A DNA stretch of 12,464 nt from Bacteroidota bacterium (GTDB lineage Bacteria > Bacteroidota > Bacteroidia > Cytophagales > Cyclobacteriaceae), in NCBI GenBank assembly GCA_023431285.1, contig JAEYXN010000082.1, positions 1-12,464 on the forward strand, written 5' to 3'. The stretch's first letter is position 1. The number at the start of each line of letters is the position of its first letter. The position numbers and the translations under genes were made by a program. Shown one piece after another: positions 5,549 through 12,464 of the stretch. The notes under the pieces are model-generated. The model saw nothing but the letters and a program-made list of their open reading frames with translations, searched no databases and was not told the origin of the DNA.

Positions 5549-7579
5549 TCAAAACCTTATTCTCGTCTCAAATTTAAGGTCATTTTTTACATTTCCTTCA
5601 ATCTTGTCAAGCCCGGAGCCAATTGATGAGACACCGATATAACGAGTATGTCCAAATCGTACCCAGAATGTGAACGCACGATTGAGCTTGTATTGAACCA
5701 TCAGATATTGCCGCGTTCCTTTTCCATAGTATGCCGGAAGTGAATAAGACAACCACACATCGTTCTCATATGCGTATAACCGGTTGTCAAAATCATCAGT
5801 ATCAAACATTGCATATCGCGCAGTGACCTTAAGCTTCCCAAATGTGGCAGCCACATCCTGAAAGAGGAGCAGACCTGCTGTGATCTTTCCACTAAATCGA
5901 AACTGACTTGCCTGTAATCTGGTGCGTAACCGGCACGTCCGTGTTAAAGGATACTCGACATTCAACCAGTAATTGTACTTAGTGGTTTTCCCCAATGCAT
6001 AGGAGGGATCTTCGTCTTCACTCTTGTTTCTACGCTTCGTTTCCTGGCGGGCCTGCAAATAAACCAACGTTGTTCTCGAGGGTTGCCACATCACTCTTAC
6101 AAGGAGTTCTGATCCCCCGGATGGCGCATACGTCCTGAACTTCAACCACGGAAATTCAAACATGTCGGCATACGCGTTCATGGAGAATCTTCGACTGATC
6201 TTGTATTTCCATCCCCAGTAGATTCCTCTTTCATTCTGTGCGAGTGTGTTTTCAGAAAGCCCGTTGTTGAAGAAGGGATGAAAGTCTTTGGCGTAATTCC
6301 GATAGGCAAACGAAAACTCAAGTCGCTTTGAAAGGGGTGCCAGTACTCCAGAAATGAATGCGTGTCCGTGAGATGCGCTCATGGCGAACTCTGAAAAGAA
6401 GGCAAAGCTCTGCCAGTTGTAATTGACATACATTCCCATGTTAGTGTTCGATCTTCCACGAAAAACAAATTGATTGTAGGGTTGCGGCCTCGGAATCATC
6501 GTCGCATCGAACGATATATTCTGGAATGTCAAACCTGCTTCCGCATTACTTTTTCGCCAGGAGAGCGCCCCGCCGAAAACACGCTCAGTGATCGCTTTGC
6601 GTATCGTCATTTCATTCTCACTACGATGAAGACCTGTCGTTGAAACAGCAGAGATTTCAGGATCATCCTCTTCACCACGAACGTTCCCATCTCGTCTTGC
6701 ACGAGAAAGGAGAACCGTTGCAAAAATGTCTTTCGAAACACTGACAGTCGCACCCGCTCCCCGGAAGTATCCGCTTTCATAAGCAGATGTGTACGGCACC
6801 AACCCGACATTTGCTTTGCGGATCGCCACCACTGTCTCCGATCCCTTCTGAAATCCCGAGGCTCCTCCCCAAACCAGGCCCTGTCCGAATTGACATTGAT
6901 AGTCACCAACGATCAGGTTTCTCAGCCGTCCCTTATTCACCAGCTGCGCATGAAACGAAAGATGATCGAATCCGGCTTTTCTATACTGTTTGTTCCATTC
7001 AAGACGTTCACCTTCGTCTTTCTCGGCTGTGATACCGAAGCTGAAATCCCCTGGCTGATAGGAGCGAAGACGAACCAGCATCCGATAAGGAGAGCCATTG
7101 AATCGTTGCATCTCATCTTCTGCGCTGAAACCAGCCTTGCGCTGTATGGGGGTTACCATAAGCACCGCGGCATAAGTCTCTCCCTCGCGTTTTATGCGTC
7201 GGAAAAGATTCCGGTCAATCACCTCCGAAGGTGGCTTCACATCAATCATTGGTTTGATCTTCCGGATAAGCTCCACATCCATACCCTCCACCGCCTGGAG
7301 TTCATAGACAGAAATAAAGTTTCCCTCTTTTTTGCGATAAGCCATGATGTTATCGATATGCATTGGACTGAGATAAGGAAGCATCTGCAGATCTTCCTTT
7401 GTGGCTGTGTTCAGATTTACCGGATGACTCAGTAGCTGGAGGATGTTTTCCATCGAGGCGCCTTCATCCTGACTTTCTTCTGTAAGGAGGAATTGTTCAT
7501 ATGTTTCGTCTGCATCGTTCTGTGCACTGGCGATTATGCAACCCATCATCAGAAAGAATATGGTGAACGCTGTATTCAT
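5549..7579 (-). CDS. Exported helix-hairpin-helix protein with predicted outer-membrane beta-barrel
   Basis: The 676-residue protein has a signal peptide (MNTAFTIFFLMMGCIIASA, cleavage before Gln20). An acidic linker follows, then a ComEA-like tandem helix-hairpin-helix module at about 55-112 (VNLNTATKEDLQMLP ... VYELQAVEG). The remaining 550 or so residues are aromatic-rich alternating strands (YLQARQ, YNYWLNVEYP, FWVRFGHTRYIG) and end ...LKFETRIRF, with the terminal Phe usual for outer-membrane barrels. The arrangement recurs in Bacteroidota; its function is not established. The hairpins read LPYLSP and EGMDVE where DNA-binding versions have LPGIGP and KGIG-type turns, so DNA binding is doubtful. 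The start at 7579 is favoured because its ATG overlaps the preceding TGA (ATGA), which implies translational coupling; the in-frame ATG at 7603 would add eight polar residues before the signal peptide. Confidence 0.85.
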   Translation of the reverse strand: MNTAFTIFFLMMGCIIASAQNDADETYEQFLLTEESQDEGASMENILQLLSHPVNLNTATKEDLQMLPYLSPMHIDNIMAYRKKEGNFISVYELQAVEGMDVELIRKIKPMIDVKPPSEVIDRNLFRRIKREGETYAAVLMVTPIQRKAGFSAEDEMQRFNGSPYRMLVRLRSYQPGDFSFGITAEKDEGERLEWNKQYRKAGFDHLSFHAQLVNKGRLRNLIVGDYQCQFGQGLVWGGASGFQKGSETVVAIRKANVGLVPYTSAYESGYFRGAGATVSVSKDIFATVLLSRARRDGNVRGEEDDPEISAVSTTGLHRSENEMTIRKAITERVFGGALSWRKSNAEAGLTFQNISFDATMIPRPQPYNQFVFRGRSNTNMGMYVNYNWQSFAFFSEFAMSASHGHAFISGVLAPLSKRLEFSFAYRNYAKDFHPFFNNGLSENTLAQNERGIYWGWKYKISRRFSMNAYADMFEFPWLKFRTYAPSGGSELLVRVMWQPSRTTLVYLQARQETKRRNKSEDEDPSYALGKTTKYNYWLNVEYPLTRTCRLRTRLQASQFRFSGKITAGLLLFQDVAATFGKLKVTARYAMFDTDDFDNRLYAYENDVWLSYSLPAYYGKGTRQYLMVQYKLNRAFTFWVRFGHTRYIGVSSIGSGLDKIEGNVKNDLKFETRIRF

Positions 7580-8418
7580 TTTTTTCGAAGAGTATAGGAA
7601 CATCCACCCTGATGGCGGGCAATGACACCAGGAATAAATATGAAAGCATAATCGATAGTGAGCGCTCCTTTCCTGATGCTGAATCCAAAAGAGGCAAGCA
7701 TGGGCGATGGGGAGAAGCCTGTCCGTACGATGAAGTTCTTCTTTAATTCATAGACGATACCGGTTTTGACTACTGCTTCTCTCAAAATATCCTTTTCGAC
7801 TTCGGCGAGCACAATAACGTTATGGGATACTTTCATCGACGCCCCCAGCAGGAAGTGTGCGGAAAGCCTTTCAGTTTCCGAGATCCTGGGTTGTGTGGCG
7901 CTGGTTACATAAGCACCGATTGACAACCAGGGATACAAGTCCGTAATTCCTCCTGCGGATATGGTTGGAGCGAACCTGGTGCCGTATCCTTCCGCTGTGA
8001 ACTGATGCATTTGTAGGGTGAATCCAAGCGCAGCTATTCCTATCTTCTCTGCATATCCCGCAGCGATCACCTGGTGATTAAGCAGCGCGTCACCTGTACG
8101 CAGAAAGCCGGCAGAGAGTCCCCCGCGAAGAAACGGAAGCGTTGTTGCCGCCGCTGCGCGATTCCATACAGGAAACCCTGGAGCCATTGAAAGAGAAGAT
8201 GCGACTACTAGGCTACAACCAGCCGCGGCTGCGGGATTGGAAAAGGCTGCCCATTCATCTTTAAGTGTGGAACTGGCATAAGCAAGACCACTGGCCCGCG
8301 GATTGACCAGTGTTTCACCCTGACCAAAAGCAAGCTGAATGTGCGCCGCAAAGAATACGATGGTAAAAAGATAATACACAACGGGATTGATTAGCCACCG
8401 GAAAGGTAGGTCAACCAA
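7576..8418 (-). CDS. Predicted outer-membrane protein, PorV/PorQ-like N-terminal motif, function unknown
   Basis: The 280-residue protein has an N-terminal hydrophobic segment (about 9-30) ending LAFG before Gln33, read as a signal peptide. The mature N-terminus contains NPRASGLAYASSTLKDEWAA followed by FSNPAAAAG. This resembles the 'G-x-A-x-(8-10)-D-x-W-A-x-F-x-N-P-A-G' opening of FadL-, PorV- and PorQ-like barrels in Bacteroidota. The rest alternates polar and hydrophobic residues in strand-length blocks, with no cytoplasmic motifs. The exact family is not recognised, and the length is shorter than PorV. It lies 27 bp downstream of the Omp85-type gene and overlaps the HHH-barrel gene by 4 bp, so it is the middle member of a tightly packed envelope operon. 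It may be a partner of the HHH-barrel protein (inference). Confidence 0.7.
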   Translation of the reverse strand: MVDLPFRWLINPVVYYLFTIVFFAAHIQLAFGQGETLVNPRASGLAYASSTLKDEWAAFSNPAAAAGCSLVVASSLSMAPGFPVWNRAAAATTLPFLRGGLSAGFLRTGDALLNHQVIAAGYAEKIGIAALGFTLQMHQFTAEGYGTRFAPTISAGGITDLYPWLSIGAYVTSATQPRISETERLSAHFLLGASMKVSHNVIVLAEVEKDILREAVVKTGIVYELKKNFIVRTGFSPSPMLASFGFSIRKGALTIDYAFIFIPGVIARHQGGCSYTLRKK

Positions 8419-8445
8419 TTTCCCTGTGCACTCTGGAAAGCAGGA

Positions 8446-9906
8446 CTAAAATTCCTTGCGGATGTGAAAGAAGAAGCCGCGCTCGTTTTCGATATTGAAA
8501 GTGTATTCAAAACGGAATACAAGATCGTATGAACCAATGATGTCAATTCCACCACCAAACCCAGAGAGCAACTTATTCGTAAGCAGCTTACCTGCTTCGT
8601 AGTCGTCGTAATTTTTTACGTAGCCGATGTCAGCGTAAGTCTTGACATAAATGGACAAAGGAATATCTCTGAACTTATCGAAAGGCATTGCACCCCAATG
8701 GTAATTTCTGGAAAGGAGGCGTTTCTTGAATGTTGTTTTGTTCATGAAGTAAGCAGGCCCTTCAATCACATACAGTTCGTAACCTCTCACAAACTGGCGC
8801 CGGTATCCCAAAGCACCATAATTATAGTAGGAAAGTTTATTCGGGGCGCTGATGTATCCGATCGTGTTGTTTGAAAGATAGAAGTTGTTCTTCAGCTCGA
8901 AATATTTCGAGAAGTTTACGGCGGCTTCTATTTTGTTGAGATCGTCAGAGGCAGACAATCCGCTCTTGCTGATGGAGCTGTTAAAAAAATACCCACGCAA
9001 CGGATAGGCTATGTAATCGCGACGGTCTGACGTAAATATATATGACAAAACACCATACTGCTGACGTCTCTCTTCTTCACCTAGGTAATTCGGGTTCTTG
9101 GCAAGGATGACATCGCTGATGCTGTTATTGCGGTAGTCCAACTTTAGAAAATGAGTGTCGTAGAAGGAATTGCGAAATGAATAGGTTATACCTGCGCCGC
9201 GTGTCTGCCGGTGAATGGTGTCTGAATCAAATTCATGGAACACCAGCTTGTGATTCAGGGTCCGGTAGGGGACGTTACGTGCTTCACTATAATCAAAGTC
9301 AAAGGCGATACCATGCTTCTGCGCGGGATCGAGGTTGGGAATTCGATAGGAGAGTTCAAACCTTTTGAGATATCCGAACTGCGCGACAAACCGGAGCGTC
9401 TCATTTCGTCCGCGCATGTTATAGCGATAGAGACGCAGCCCGTAGTTCACACGTCGGAAGTCATGGTTATAGTTCTGCCACCATTCATTGAAGTTCCTGT
9501 CAGCGAGATCAAAGATCGGAGAGGGGAATGTATACCAGCGTTCCTTTAGATCGATGAGTATGTCGAACTGATCCTTTTCCAGTTCTAGGGTGCGGATGTT
9601 GACAAGGTTGAACAACCGTGTATTGATAAGCTTCTTCTTTTCAACGGCGAGAATAGCGGGAAGGTCGCTGCTGTAGATGACGTCGCCTTCCTGAATAGAA
9701 AGCTCACGGCGAATGATGCGGTCGCGCGTGATGTCATTTCCAATAATAAATATTCTATTGATACGGATGAACCTCGCTGTAGAATCAGCAACCGGAAGAG
9801 TACCCCTTGTGCGTAGCTTTACTGTATCCGGCGACAAGCCAGAGGCCGGCGCGTCCTGACTTATTCCCTGGAAGGAAAGAAAGAGACTAAGAATTAACGA
9901 AAACAT
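8446..9906 (-). CDS. Omp85-superfamily (BamA/TamA-like) outer-membrane protein with one POTRA domain
   Basis: The 486-residue protein has a short signal peptide (MFSLILSLFLSFQGIS). A single POTRA-like domain spans about 46-124: IRINRIFIIGNDITRDRIIRREL, then the helix-strand pattern ending DILIDLKERWYTFP. From about 150 a beta-barrel runs to the end, with strand signatures RDYIAYPLRG (297-305), the Omp85 loop-6 motif VRGYE (373-377) and a terminal Phe (HIRKEF). BamA has five POTRAs and about 800 residues and TamA has three, so this is a minimal relative. A role in inserting or exporting specific envelope proteins is the family expectation, and the two downstream predicted barrels are natural candidates (inference). 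Upstream in-frame codons reach a stop (TAG at 9918-9916) before any other ATG, which fixes the start. Confidence 0.85.
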   Translation of the reverse strand: MFSLILSLFLSFQGISQDAPASGLSPDTVKLRTRGTLPVADSTARFIRINRIFIIGNDITRDRIIRRELSIQEGDVIYSSDLPAILAVEKKKLINTRLFNLVNIRTLELEKDQFDILIDLKERWYTFPSPIFDLADRNFNEWWQNYNHDFRRVNYGLRLYRYNMRGRNETLRFVAQFGYLKRFELSYRIPNLDPAQKHGIAFDFDYSEARNVPYRTLNHKLVFHEFDSDTIHRQTRGAGITYSFRNSFYDTHFLKLDYRNNSISDVILAKNPNYLGEEERRQQYGVLSYIFTSDRRDYIAYPLRGYFFNSSISKSGLSASDDLNKIEAAVNFSKYFELKNNFYLSNNTIGYISAPNKLSYYNYGALGYRRQFVRGYELYVIEGPAYFMNKTTFKKRLLSRNYHWGAMPFDKFRDIPLSIYVKTYADIGYVKNYDDYEAGKLLTNKLLSGFGGGIDIIGSYDLVFRFEYTFNIENERGFFFHIRKEF

Positions 9907-9909
9907 CCT

Positions 9910-9953
9910 GTAGCGCTACACTCACAATTAGCAAGTTTAACGCTACTTTTTTT
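9910..9953. promoter_or_regulatory. Hairpin abutting the Omp85-gene start; terminator-like on the plus strand
   Basis: In the minus-strand transcript, GUAGCGUUA (9946-9938) can pair with UAGCGCUAC (9918-9910). This gives 9 bp with one U-G pair and a 19-nt loop. The stem ends 3 nt (AGG) before the ATG. The 3' arm lies within a perfect 12-bp palindrome, TGTAGCGCTACA (9909-9920). On the plus strand the same hairpin is followed by seven T (9947-9953), the form of an intrinsic terminator for antisense transcription, although no plus-strand gene ends here. Confidence 0.5.
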
Positions 9954-9965
9954 AATCTGGGAATA

Positions 9966-11078
9966 TCACGCAGCCTTTTTTCTGAACGATAATACGAGGA
10001 TGACTATTCCTGCGAGAAACAACGGGATACTGAGGATTTGACCCATATTCAGAGACATCGTGCGCTCAAAATCTACCTGCGGTTCTTTGAGAAATTCGAA
10101 CAGGAATCGAAGACCGAAACACCAGATCAGAAAGATACCCAACAGCCGGCCAGGGGGCAGGGCGGCCTTGTAATTCCTCCAGATCAGGAACAGCAGGATA
10201 AACAGCACCACACACGCCACAGACTCATACAGTTGCGCCGGGTGCCTTACAATAGCATAGGTGGAGATCCGGGCAGCGTAGTTTCCCTCCGGTTCTTTGG
10301 CCACTTCAAATTTCGAGGTCGTTTCATCGAAGGCGAAATGCTCCCGGACCGTGCGATCCAAAACATCCGCTGCAGTGAACTGTGTGAAGCTGCGGGCCTC
10401 CTGCTCTTCAATACCTGGTCGGAAAAATAGAAATATACTTATCGGAACGCGGCCCTCCGCGTCAACGGATCCCGGCGCGCGATGGAATACCACATCGTCA
10501 ACATAATCCTGAACATCAACCTTGCTGTTCTGAATCGTTTCACTGAAGCTGCTGGCGAATACGACGCCGAGGGGGCTGTCAGTGGGCTTGCCGATAATCT
10601 CTGAATTGAAAAAGTTTCCAAAGCGGATCAGTGCTCCTGTTAGAGCCACTAGAATGACAATTCTGTCGACAACCTGGAGATAAGATTGTCCGGGTTTTCT
10701 TTTTCTGGAGTACAGCCACAAAGCAAAAAGAATAGCGAATGCGCCGCCATGGCTCGCAAGTCCCTGAAGTCCGGTGAAGCGAAACGGCTTAAACTCAAAA
10801 GGCAGAATTATGCCGAGGGGATTTTCTGTGAACAGCTCCGGTTGGTAGAAGATCACATGCCCAAGCCGGGCTCCTATGATCGTTGCTATAACCATATAAA
10901 TAGTAAGCGTATCCACGTCTTCCTGAGGCTTTCCTTCCTGCTTGTAGATGTAATACAGGATCTGCTGGCTTATCAGAAATCCCAATGCGAAGAGGAGACC
11001 ATACCAACGCAGTGCGAACGAATCAAAAGCAAAGATCTGTGGACTTCCGTTCCAGATGATGTAACTCAGTATTGACAT
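9966..11078 (-). CDS. lgt: Prolipoprotein diacylglyceryl transferase with extra periplasmic insertion
   Basis: The enzyme transfers diacylglycerol from phosphatidylglycerol to the lipobox Cys of prolipoproteins in the inner membrane, the first step of lipoprotein maturation. It is 370 residues, compared with about 290 in E. coli. Motifs present: HGG (110-112), the Lgt signature RFGNFFNSEIIG (152-163, with Arg152, Asn155 and Glu160), RHPAQLYES (278-286) and GLRFLFEFLKEPQ (322-334). About seven membrane helices are visible. The excess length is a charged, mostly hydrophilic insertion at about 178-270, between the signature and RHPAQLYE, which should face the periplasm. The gene starts 54 bp after the nadE stop, and the Omp85-type gene begins 59 bp after its stop. 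The start is the Met ahead of the conserved N-terminal substrate-facing segment. Confidence 0.96.
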   Translation of the reverse strand: MSILSYIIWNGSPQIFAFDSFALRWYGLLFALGFLISQQILYYIYKQEGKPQEDVDTLTIYMVIATIIGARLGHVIFYQPELFTENPLGIILPFEFKPFRFTGLQGLASHGGAFAILFALWLYSRKRKPGQSYLQVVDRIVILVALTGALIRFGNFFNSEIIGKPTDSPLGVVFASSFSETIQNSKVDVQDYVDDVVFHRAPGSVDAEGRVPISIFLFFRPGIEEQEARSFTQFTAADVLDRTVREHFAFDETTSKFEVAKEPEGNYAARISTYAIVRHPAQLYESVACVVLFILLFLIWRNYKAALPPGRLLGIFLIWCFGLRFLFEFLKEPQVDFERTMSLNMGQILSIPLFLAGIVILVLSFRKKAA

Positions 11079-11086
11079 AGTGGCGA

Positions 11087-11094
11087 CAAAGATA
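11087..11094 (-). promoter_or_regulatory. Candidate -7 promoter element for lgt
   Basis: TATCTTTG on the minus strand matches the TAnnTTTG consensus exactly and is identical to the element upstream of the RRM gene. No TTG lies 17-23 nt upstream, so only half of the promoter is present. The element ends 8 bp before the lgt ATG, so a transcript from it would have almost no leader. It may be chance in this AT-rich 54-bp gap. Confidence 0.35.
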
Positions 11095-11132
11095 GTAGAA
11101 TATTATTTACAGCGGATCGTTGTAGTGTGCAG

Positions 11133-12464
11133 TCAAATTTGATCGAGTTTTTCTAATTCGTCCTTGAACCCTGAAGAAAGAATAGGGAACCGGCACCAGG
11201 TTCTCGGGTCGACATTCAGGTCGTCCAGGTGAAACGCCGGCGCAAGCCGTTCCCGCTTCCACTGGTTGGCAGCCCAAAGCCTGAAGAATTTCCTGACATA
11301 TCCTTTTAGCTCGTCATGATCATACGCCTTGGACATACGCTGATACACATCGGTGGGAGAACGATGGTGGAAGATCGCGTGGTGTTCTATTTCTGCGAGG
11401 ACAGGATAAGGCATCAGGTCCGCCTCGTCAGTCTGATGTCGTTCTTTCGGACGGAGTTCTGCCGTAGGCTGAAGCTGATTCACGGGGGCGAGTCCCTCGT
11501 AGTTTAATTCTTTTTCAGCCCACCGAAGCCATTGAAGAATGAATACCTTGCTCAGCCCCGCAATGGGAGCAAGGCTTCCACTCGTGTCGCCATCCATCGT
11601 CGCATACCCGACATTCCCCTCGCTCCGGTTCGACGTTGTAAGGAGCACGGCCCTGTGTGCGTTTGCAAGCATCCAGATAATCGGAGACCGCGCACGGGCC
11701 TGGATATTTTGCAGCGCTATGTCATCCTGTTCCCAGGTCATTTTCCTTCCGAGAGCCTGCTCTATTTTGGTGGTGTAGGAATTCACTTCTTCATCGATAC
11801 TCCAGACATGGAAACCGGCTCCAATGGACTCAGCCAACGTACGGGCTGCTGTGAGTGTTGCTTCGGATGAGTTTTGTGTTCCCTGATAGGCGCAGGTGAG
11901 AAGCTTCCTCACTGCGGAACGAACGTCGAAGTCGTCCTGAGTCGCTTTGATTCCCAGCATCTCATAAAATACTTCCCAGCCCAACTCGGCGGATGCCCGT
12001 CGAACCATTTCAGCAACGAACACGGCACATGAGGAAGAGTCCGCACCTCCCGAAAGAGAAAGCACAAAACCGTTTGCCTTACTCTTCCTGAGGTAGTCGA
12101 ACAATCCCAGTGCAAGCGCCTGCGTCAACTCTTCATTGACATCTTTACTGTCAGTGGCAGGGATACGTTGGCTTTTATATTTATCGGCCAGGTCGATATC
12201 ACAATGCATGAGACGAAAGCGCTTAAAAGAAAGTCGCTTATTCACGCCAAGTAATTCTCCCTTTTGTGCAATAATAACATCGCCGTCGTAGATCATTCGC
12301 CCGGATTCATTGCCAAGAAGGTTGGCAAACACATAGACACAGTCAAACAATCTTGAGCCGTCAATCGCAAGCTCCTGCTCACGGGTGATGCTCTTGCGCA
12401 TAGCAAAATGACTTGCGCTTGGATTAAGGATGATCTGCACAGACCGTTCCTTCAATCTATATCC
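11133..12464 (-). CDS. nadE: Glutamine-dependent NAD+ synthetase, 5' end outside window
   Basis: The enzyme makes NAD+ from nicotinate adenine dinucleotide, ATP and glutamine-derived ammonia. The frame stays open to the right edge (443 codons). A TTG near 12455 is only an internal Leu codon, so the gene begins outside the window. The first 100 or so residues (ILNPSASHF, VYVFANLLGNES, YDGDVIIAQKGELL) are the end of the nitrilase-type glutaminase domain; its catalytic Cys should lie just upstream, out of view. The synthetase domain follows: the ATP loop SGGADSS (codons at 12053-12033), TTSNRSEGNVGYATMDGDTSGSLAPIAGL and PTAELRP, all hallmarks of NadE. Many bacterial enzymes read SGGIDS or SGGVDS; the Ala variant here is conservative. 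It is followed after 54 bp by lgt, with no terminator visible between them. Confidence 0.95.
   Translation of the reverse strand, partial: GYRLKERSVQIILNPSASHFAMRKSITREQELAIDGSRLFDCVYVFANLLGNESGRMIYDGDVIIAQKGELLGVNKRLSFKRFRLMHCDIDLADKYKSQRIPATDSKDVNEELTQALALGLFDYLRKSKANGFVLSLSGGADSSSCAVFVAEMVRRASAELGWEVFYEMLGIKATQDDFDVRSAVRKLLTCAYQGTQNSSEATLTAARTLAESIGAGFHVWSIDEEVNSYTTKIEQALGRKMTWEQDDIALQNIQARARSPIIWMLANAHRAVLLTTSNRSEGNVGYATMDGDTSGSLAPIAGLSKVFILQWLRWAEKELNYEGLAPVNQLQPTAELRPKERHQTDEADLMPYPVLAEIEHHAIFHHRSPTDVYQRMSKAYDHDELKGYVRKFFRLWAANQWKRERLAPAFHLDDLNVDPRTWCRFPILSSGFKDELEKLDQI

Noticed and set aside
6890..7435. 181-codon plus-strand ORF opposite the HHH-barrel gene
   Set aside because: It is antisense to a gene with a signal peptide, an HHH module and barrel strands. 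Its product has no recognisable motif and an irregular composition, so it is a frame shadow.
7538..7540. Lipoprotein Cys (residue 14) in the HHH-barrel signal peptide
   Set aside because: LMMGC is a poor lipobox, while ASA followed by Gln a few residues later is a good signal peptidase I site, and barrel proteins are not usually lipidated.
9235..9549. 104-codon plus-strand ORF opposite the Omp85-type gene
   Set aside because: It is antisense to a well-supported POTRA/barrel gene, with no signal, domain or promoter of its own.
12453..12455. TTG as the start codon of nadE
   Set aside because: The frame is open to the window edge, and this position lies inside the nitrilase domain just before ILNPSASHF. 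It is an internal Leu codon of a truncated gene.
1..12464. CRISPR arrays, tRNA or rRNA genes, insertion sequences, phage genes or restriction systems
   Set aside because: No spaced direct repeats, cloverleaf-like sequences, transposase motifs or terminal inverted repeats were seen. Nearly all the window is accounted for by housekeeping and envelope genes.

Overview
The window looks like ordinary chromosomal DNA from a member of the Bacteroidota, probably Cytophagales-like. The evidence is several signal peptides that end in a small residue followed by Gln (SMA-Q, ASA-Q, LAFG-Q), a single-RRM protein with a Gly/Asn/Arg-rich tail, a GIN/DUF2807 adhesin-head protein, exported helix-hairpin-helix/beta-barrel architecture, TAnnTTTG-type promoter elements, and little sign of Shine-Dalgarno sequences. 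I see no mobile element, CRISPR array, tRNA or rRNA. Gene content and apparent base composition look even throughout.

Layout. A 5'-truncated membrane-anchored metallophosphoesterase (3-935) is the only plus-strand gene. It converges, with 5 bp between, on a minus-strand pair for gluconate use: an FGGY gluconokinase (1840-3363) and a short-form, probably NAD-linked 6-phosphogluconate dehydrogenase (941-1837). The two are 2 bp apart, and together they would convert gluconate to ribulose 5-phosphate. Next come three minus-strand genes, each followed by its own intrinsic terminator: a DoxX-family membrane protein (3451-3903), an RRM RNA-binding protein (4063-4371) and an exported GIN-domain protein (4583-5311).

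The right half is a co-directional minus-strand cluster, transcribed from the right edge leftwards: NAD synthetase nadE (5'-truncated at the edge), lgt, a single-POTRA Omp85-type outer-membrane protein, a 280-aa predicted outer-membrane protein, a 676-aa protein with an N-terminal ComEA-like helix-hairpin-helix module and a predicted barrel, and finally a 34-codon single-TM ORF. The last four are packed with gaps of 27 bp, a 4-bp ATGA overlap, and 10 bp, so they read as one transcription unit for the outer envelope.

Most metabolic genes are standard. The least explained part is the Omp85 / outer-membrane protein / HHH-barrel / mini-TM unit. Its HHH motif has lost the glycines normally used for DNA contact. 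Its first gene is preceded by a 9-bp hairpin ending 3 nt before the start codon. No intergenic gap exceeds 300 bp.
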